Source: Sipunculus nudus (lineage: Eukaryota > Annelida > Sipuncula > Golfingiida > Sipunculidae). Taken from it: DNA of 64,000 nt. A program made the translations under genes and the position numbers. Under the pieces are notes generated by a model. It searched no databases and was not told the DNA's origin. It saw only the letters and a program-made list of their open reading frames with translations. The stretch spans positions 81,556,142 through 81,620,141 of the forward strand of contig CM049306.1 in NCBI GenBank assembly GCA_026874595.1, in the 5' to 3' direction. Positions 57,901 to 64,000 of this stretch are shown piece by piece; within the stretch, counting starts at the first letter, position 1; every line of letters begins with the position of its first letter.

Positions 57901-60900
57901 CCCATGGGTCCTTTGTTTATATTCTGGATTCTCAACATCATTGTTTGGCTAAAACTGAATAAATACCAGACATGGTGCAAATACTTTGCAAATGTATATG
58001 AATATGAATATGAATATGTACTCCATTATAAAATTTCTTGCATAAGAATGGGAATTCAGGTAAAAATGAAAGTATTTGAATACCAGTGCAAATACTTTCA
58101 AAATGTATTCATGAATGCATATATTCTATAATATTATTTTAATAATTAGTTCAGTTAGATTTTATTAAAAAAATCATATGATTGTCTTATTATTTTTAAT
58201 AAAAATTATATTGGCACAATATTTGTTATTAAATTTTAATAAATAGTTAAACTCTTTTATTATATGTGCTGCTTATAAGTTATATGGCCAAGTCAAAATC
58301 TGTGTGACAATAGCACTCCATTTGTTAATAAAATAAATGAAATCAATCCTCTTCCCTGTCTCCAAAAATACTATCAAAATCATACATAAGCTAAACACCA
58401 ACAACTCATAATAAAGCTTATATTTATTACCACACAAAACCAGCATATGCCTGTTTCCCAAATCATATTTTTTATCCTATATAACAGCTGAGCGCCGTGA
58501 CCCATGGGTCCCTTGTTTTTTGTTTGAGAGGGTTTCAAATCTGCGATATTCATGAAAGAGAAATTATCATGAAAATAAAACTTTCATTAATAAAGAACCT
58601 CACCTCAGTTTAACATTCCTTGATGCTTTAGTCTCATTTTCAGAAGTAAAAGGGATTTGTACTTTGAATGATGATAAAAGTATATCATTTATATATCAAC
58701 TTCCAGTTATGAAAAGAATTTCCACTATTTACATGTTTGATTGGGTTTTCTTCAAATTGTCATTTTTACATATTAAATGATGAATAAAAGACAGATATAT
58801 TCTGTGTAAGGCACTCTTTGCTAGGACCATGAAAATGAAACACTTGTGAATCAGTGAAATAGTAAAAATTGGAAAAATAAACCTCACCTATTTGATGCCA
58901 ACCACAGTATTTCTATTAAAGCTGCCGAGTGTGAATATTTATTGTTTTTTTTTTTATAAAAGGATAGATTAATGGCCTGTTGGTGGCACTCACTGTACTG
59001 AATGAGGATGAAGGTATCCATATGATCAGAATGATATGATATTTTTAAGCCTTATGAATTTATATAAACCTTATAAGGTTTTATATGGATGGGGTAAGGA
59101 ATAATCCATAAGTCATAACCTGTCATTTAGACATTAGAGCGAATCTCTGAGGTTCTATAAATAGGTTTCACCATTATGCCAATTAGGCTCCAGCGGGGTA
59201 GAGCCAGGTACCTTTAGATCAAACTCCAATGCCTTAACCACTAGACTACATCCTACCCCTGTGTGTGCATAACTTTCAAATACAAAACTTTTACATCAAC
59301 ACGATTAGTCTGTAAGACTTATGTATAGGTGAATGATAACAAGCGTAATAGTACTGTTACATTGATGTTCTTTTTAATGTTCAAGAGTTTAAAGGATTGA
59401 TGATATGTCAGTGATGTTAATATTTATATAAAACAGTTTATTCATAGTTGATGTCATTAATAACAAATGAGTAGAGTTAATGACCAGACACTTCAAATAA
59501 TGAATTCACAATTATTTATGTTTGGCTACTTCCAAGTCAGCAGAGTTTGGCATTTATGGTAAATGTCTTACCTTAGGCAGGTTAAATTTGATGGAAATGA
59601 CAGATGGACAAACAAAAATTGTCTTTGAAGTCAAAACAACATTAACGTTTAATGTAATTTGCCTTTTAATTTCTCCAAGAGATAAGTCCATATATTAGTA
59701 ATAATACCACAATATCTTAAATTAACAGTAAATGGTGTTTCAAATACAAATAAAATGAGAAATGATACACAAACATTTACACATACTCATTATTCAACAC
59801 ACAATAAGCATGCAAAATAATCCTGTGAAAAACACTTTATAATCAAGGCACAGATTGTTGATTTTTTTAGACAACTAAAGATATATGCAGGGCAAGTGAA
59901 AGTTAGACATGTGGGGCAAGCAAAACGTAGCTCTGGTCATAATAAAAAAAACAGGTAGAGGAGCCGGTTCAATCATTCAGGTTTTACCTGTGTCACCATA
60001 ACAGACACCTCACCATAACAAATTAACAAATTATGATCTACCGGTCAACCTGCCTCAACTGTCAAGCCTGGACCAGTGATCAATCACTAATGAACACAGT
60101 TCAAGAGACTTAACACTGTCACCAATTGAGACAGGCAGAAAATCAAAATGATTTACAAACCTGAGAACTGCTTTCAGTTAATTTATAGTTTAATTAGTTC
60201 ATTTAAGAATTCATTGATTTGACATAATGCAACAATCTGACTGACTGATGTATATTAACAAATATATGATGATGGTGTACCAGTAAACAGGATGTTGTGA
60301 TTCTACTTATGTTGTATATACATGTAGGCAAACCAAGGAGCACCTGTTAAAAGTACAGTATAGGTGATCTGCTTCCTTACTGATGGTCAGTATACGTGAA
60401 TTTAGCTCAGTCACAGACAGTTCTTGGTGGTAGGCTTTGATAAAAATGATTTAAAAATTATACAGGGTTTTATAAGTAAAATGATAGATGAGTAATATAC
60501 TTTAAAGCCAGCTATTCACCTACTATTTCTATAGAATTTATAGTGATTTCTGGCTTACCCTGCATATATATTAATGAAATATAGGTAATTTCTGTTCTTA
60601 TAATGCTTTTTAATCAGTTCTATTAGCTCTTGTTTATCTACAAGCTGTTAGTAAACACAGCAATGTTGACAAACAGAGGTTGTTGCCCTCCTCACCTTGT
60701 GGACCTCATGTTTTCTCCTTGACTCTGCTAGCTGTGCTATCTCAGCATCTACTGCACCTCTGTGTGCAGCTGCATGCCACATTTAGGTATAAACAAAATG
60801 AACAGCCTATGTGCTGTTGATTTGGCATTTTTGGGCAAATTTTATAAAAGATTCAAGGGATAATCTTTAGTTAATAAATGTCAGGTATTGGAATAGGCAC

Positions 60901-63900
60901 CTTTAACCTCTACATTCTATGCGTAATGTACATTTGATATTGCAGAAGGTTCCACCACTAAGAGAGGACCAGCATTCGGGACCGTACAGTGACCCAGTTT
61001 ACAAGAAGATATCTCGTCTGAATGGAGAGATAAACAAAATGACCAAGGAAGCCATCAGGAATAAATTGTCTGACCTTGGCATGGACACTAGGTAATGAAA
61101 TTTTTCACAAAAAAACAGGGTTAACAGGTTTTAACCAACTCCAGGATAAAACATTTTGTTTTATTCACTGAATGTGTGTACAGCTTCTGCTAAGCAATCA
61201 GAAAGAAACTGGGCCTGGGTTCTGCTTGACCAAATGCAAACCTCTAAGAATCCACTAATGGATCCTGATCTTCTCTAATGAACATATAATTTTTAAGAAT
61301 TTAAATGAGTTATAGAAGGCTGATCAGAGGACAATTTATGTAGCACATACTTAAGATTAAGATAAGCTTTGCCATTACAGTATTTATAGGTTTGTTATTT
61401 TTTTGTAGTTACTGCATTCAGATAAGAGTCATCAGACAGATTTAAATTTAGTACTCTTAATATCTTAATGTGGCTGGCTGGGCATAAAATGAAAAATAAA
61501 TATGATGTTTTAAACAAATTAGTGTATTTATTTTTGTTTAAGTGATGATTTCTGTGAAAAGCTGAACTGATTGAAGAATAACAGACTTAGACAAACCACC
61601 TCTTATATTCTAATATGATGATTTATAAACTATGACAGTCACAATAAAATAACATCTGACATCTCATAAAAAGAATCAATATATTAATATTATCATGTTT
61701 TCATGAGTCAAGCAGTATCTGTTAATCCTAATATAACCATAATGCTTGTTATTTATTCCACAGCGTGTATGCAGGTTTTAAAAATATATAATGTTGATTA
61801 TTTACAGAGGAGTGAAAGAAGTACTCAAAAAGAGGCTGAAAAACTACTACAAAAAGCAGAAACTGACCAAAGCTCACATGGAGAAGCCAGGAGAGATTGA
61901 TCAGATATTTGACTACTTGATGGTGATAGATTTTGAAGCTACCTGTGAGGAACATAACCCTCACAACTTCAAATATGAAATCATAGAGTTTCCTGTGGTG
62001 CTGGTGGATGTCAACAAAAAGGCTGTGGTAAGATGAATGTTCAATTATAGATGCCTTTTTCAGTGGTGGATCCAGATAACAGGGGGCGCTAATATACTGG
62101 GTCAGCGGTTGATAGGTATAAAGCATTATGTGTAATATTATATAAAAAAATAGGTATATATTTATATATATATATATATAAATTATTTTCAGCCTATGAA
62201 AATATAAATATTGTTATTATTTTATTTTGCCCATATTAATAAAATCTAAAGCCATGTTTATTTGGAAAGTTAATTTCAGGTTCACAGACACGGTTTGAGA
62301 GGGGATGTCTCCCATAATTACGGGTAGAACATTTTAAAATCTGCAATGTAAGGAGGATATTTTGAGACATCTTTCACCAAAAATATGAGGATTTTCTGTT
62401 CCTCATCTTCTGTTCTCTTAAATGTGTTTGCATAACTTAGTCACACTTCAGAGAATGGGGGTTCATGTTTTGCCAGCTATAATATTTCGGCTATTTCCTT
62501 CAAAATTTGAATATTAACTGGAAAACCAAAACATTCAATCATTTGTAGCATGTTGATATCTATATGGTGAAAATGCACATCTATGTTTATAACTTGCAAA
62601 ATATCAGTGTTTAAATGTAGTCCTCGTGGATAATATAATTTATATGTTCAAGTTGCTTATCAAACTTTGCATTTTACCGGCTTTTGTGGTCGAGGCAGCG
62701 CACAAGACTCAACATGAATAGAGCACAGGTCATGAACAAAACTGAATATCATATACACAGCAAACCGTGCCATAATAGTAATATTGTAATCTATATGTAA
62801 ATCACAAGATCTGGGTTTGACTTTAAATTGACAGCAGTGGAATATTTTGTGTTACTGTTCGGGGCATGTCTGTTGGAATATACTTGTAAACCAAATTGTG
62901 CAGGGTGAGGCCAGGTGATTCAAAGAACTTGCCCGGGCAGGGATGGATGCAGGTTGACATTAGCTGAATTGTGGTGTTTAAGTGCGATACTAAAATGTTC
63001 CAAGCAGAAATCAATTCTGCAGGAAAAACAACCCTAGGATCAATTGTGAAATATTTGGTAGTGACGATTATTGAATTGTTCCGGTTTTTGCCCTGTGTAC
63101 AAGTTAATAACAAAGAATTACCCTTTACTGTTACTCAGAGTTATATAATTATACCATTCCAGCTATACCATTGCTTTGAATATATTTTACTTAGCTAAAG
63201 ACTAAAATTCTTTCTTTGAGAGGTTAATTATAAATTGTTCACTACAAGAATTGTTGGTTGAAACTAAATCCATAAGTTGTCTGTTTAGCATTAACTTTGA
63301 AAAAATTAGGAGAGTGGGCTGGACTGGTCTGGTCCAAGGTTCAGTGATGAGGTGTTCCTGTTAGCAGTCCGGTATATATACATGTGCCCTAAAAACTGTG
63401 GGCAGGACCAGTCCCAATGGTCTGGATACCTCTAAAATGATGGATATACTCTGTGTGGGTTTATGTATGGTGAGATCATGAAAATTGAACCCCAACAAAA
63501 CAGTGAACAGATGAAAATATTTACATTCTTGTATGTGAAGCCAAACCACAGCAGTTTTTTTTTATTGATGTAATAAAATAATATTTGGTCTGTAAATTTA
63601 AAAATTTTTAGTTAAAAGGCACTTGATAATCAAATTTAGATTTAAATAAAAAATATTTTATATTTTGTTTGACTTATATACTAGTATATTACTTGAGGTG
63701 TTTTAATACAATTGTGATAGGTTTCTGGGGTCTGACCCAGATTGTTAATGAGAAAGAAAATTGTCAGATTTGCATGGTCATGATCTGGTAAATAAACTAA
63801 AGTATCAGAAATACAGTTACAAATCAATATTTCTGTATGTAAAATGACTGCCCTCTTTACAAGTGTTATTGGAGAAAAAATGTTATAATGCCATGGTTCC

Positions 63901-64000
63901 TTAGTATAAAAACTAACAAAAAACTTTTCATTAATTTATGTTAATAATGAAAATGATATAGTGAACTAATAGATTTTCTCTTTTTCTTTGTAGGCAGCAG
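54916..64000 (+). CDS. ERI1: ERI1, 3'-5' exoribonuclease 1 (5' part; continues past window)
   Basis: Exons 54916-54954, 60946-61091 and 61808-62027 join in frame (135 residues); a fourth probably starts at 63994 after TTTGTAG. The first encodes MAECLESCVSSKK; it is the least certain, but ATG context, donor GTAAGA and phase fit. Residues about 28-80 form the SAP domain: DPVYKKISRLNGEINKM, KLSDLGMDTRGVKEVLKKRL. It reads on through KNYYKKQKL to VIDFEATCEEHNP, the Exo I motif with the catalytic Asp and Glu of the DEDDh fold, then YEIIEFPVVLVDV. All match vertebrate ERI1, though the N-terminus before SAP is shorter than in human. ERI1 trims histone mRNA stem-loop 3' ends and 5.8S rRNA and can degrade small RNAs. 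The catalytic domain's remaining motifs lie outside the window. Confidence 0.92.
54955..56202. other. ERI1 intron 1, first part
   Basis: Starts with the donor GTAAGA. AT-rich with no recognised exon or repeat family; the intron as a whole runs to 60945. Confidence 0.5.
56203..57917 (+). mobile_element. Family B' HINE-like element in ERI1 intron 1
   Basis: The 5' part reads ATCTGAGCTATAGTCGTGG and a GTCCGTCGTCCGTCCG tract, then GTTGGACCTACGAATCC and CTTCGAGATATTAAGG, matching 9880-10095 inverted. The 3' end reads CGTGACCCATGGGTCCTTTGTT (57896-57917), the same palindrome and tail class as family B. The left tip is truncated relative to B (no AGCTCAGCTGACT). No tandem core is evident. A C-run lies at 57020-57031. 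Confidence 0.55.
58484..58516 (+). mobile_element. Solo 3' end of a family B-type element
   Basis: CAGCTGAGCGCCGTGACCC followed by ATGGGTCCCTTGTT repeats the family B 3' tip (subterminal repeat, palindrome, CTTGTT) without a recognisable body immediately upstream. Confidence 0.5.
58965..59265 (-). repeat. SINE-like repeat with tRNA-like head (partner of 12353-12570)
   Basis: On the minus strand the head reads GGATGTAGTCTAGTGGTTAA (59233-59252), a good A-box region. The body shares ordered words with 12353-12570. The expected B-box is worn. It lies in ERI1 intron 1. Confidence 0.5.
59266..60945. other. ERI1 intron 1, last part
   Basis: AT-rich, no exon or repeat family recognised. It ends with the acceptor TTGATATTGCAG before the SAP-domain exon. 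Confidence 0.5.
62028..63993. other. ERI1 intron 3
   Basis: Bounded by GTAAGA and TTTGTAG. CAGTGGTGGATCCAG near 62062 resembles the end of the candidate element at 17837. A TA microsatellite lies at 62160-62180. No further exon seen. Confidence 0.5.

Overview
This is a nuclear eukaryotic (metazoan) window. It is AT-rich, has GT-AG introns, long introns, AATAAA signals, many microsatellites and a heavy load of interspersed repeats. Spliced proteins resemble animal families. The repeats (tandem-core elements with hairpin ends, tRNA-derived SINEs) are of the kind described from bivalve genomes, so a mollusc, probably a bivalve, is my best guess. That is inference; the species cannot be read from the window.

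Five genes can be assembled by following splice sites and reading phase. (1) 1553-5730 (+): the 3' half of an SLC22 organic-ion transporter, six exons. (2) 12916-10624 (-): a complete two-exon CDP-alcohol phosphatidyltransferase of the bacterial/fungal phosphatidylserine-synthase type. (3) 16046-22895 (+): complete LSM1, four exons, divergent from gene 2. (4) 46221-32990 (-): a complete five-exon, 337-residue type I membrane protein with two Ly6/uPAR-like three-finger modules. (5) 54916 to the window end (+): the 5' part of the 3'-5' exoribonuclease ERI1, with its SAP domain and DEDDh Exo I motif. The genes share no pathway; LSM1 and ERI1 both act in histone mRNA decay in mammals, but they are far apart here.

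Most of the rest is nested non-autonomous mobile DNA. I define four families of rolling-circle (Helitron/Helentron/HINE, 'pearl'-like) candidates from paired copies inside the window. Family B: about 337-bp tandem core; copies at 33760-40749 (-) and 46474-49903 (+); a relative B' at 56203-57917. Family D: 1-1190 (+) and 23596-27305 (-). Family F1: 23791-25068 (-), 48548-49718 (+) and 51665-53298 (+). Family C: 180-bp satellite core; copies at 33944-35332 and 36678-38556. B and D each have an inverted repeat near both ends, a 3' hairpin and the tail CTTGTT or TTGTTA.

Because copies are paired, unoccupied sites can be read directly. F1 is inserted into a T-run in one D copy that is empty in the other. 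F1 and C occupy the same site in the two B copies. A TA-flanked 2.9-kb inverted-repeat element is inserted in B and itself holds a C element, all inside intron 4 of gene 4. A 448-bp MITE with about 100-bp terminal inverted repeats and a perfect 9-bp target duplication sits about 220 bp upstream of the LSM1 start codon.

Regions 6300-7890, 27306-32989 and most large introns hold no gene I can support.
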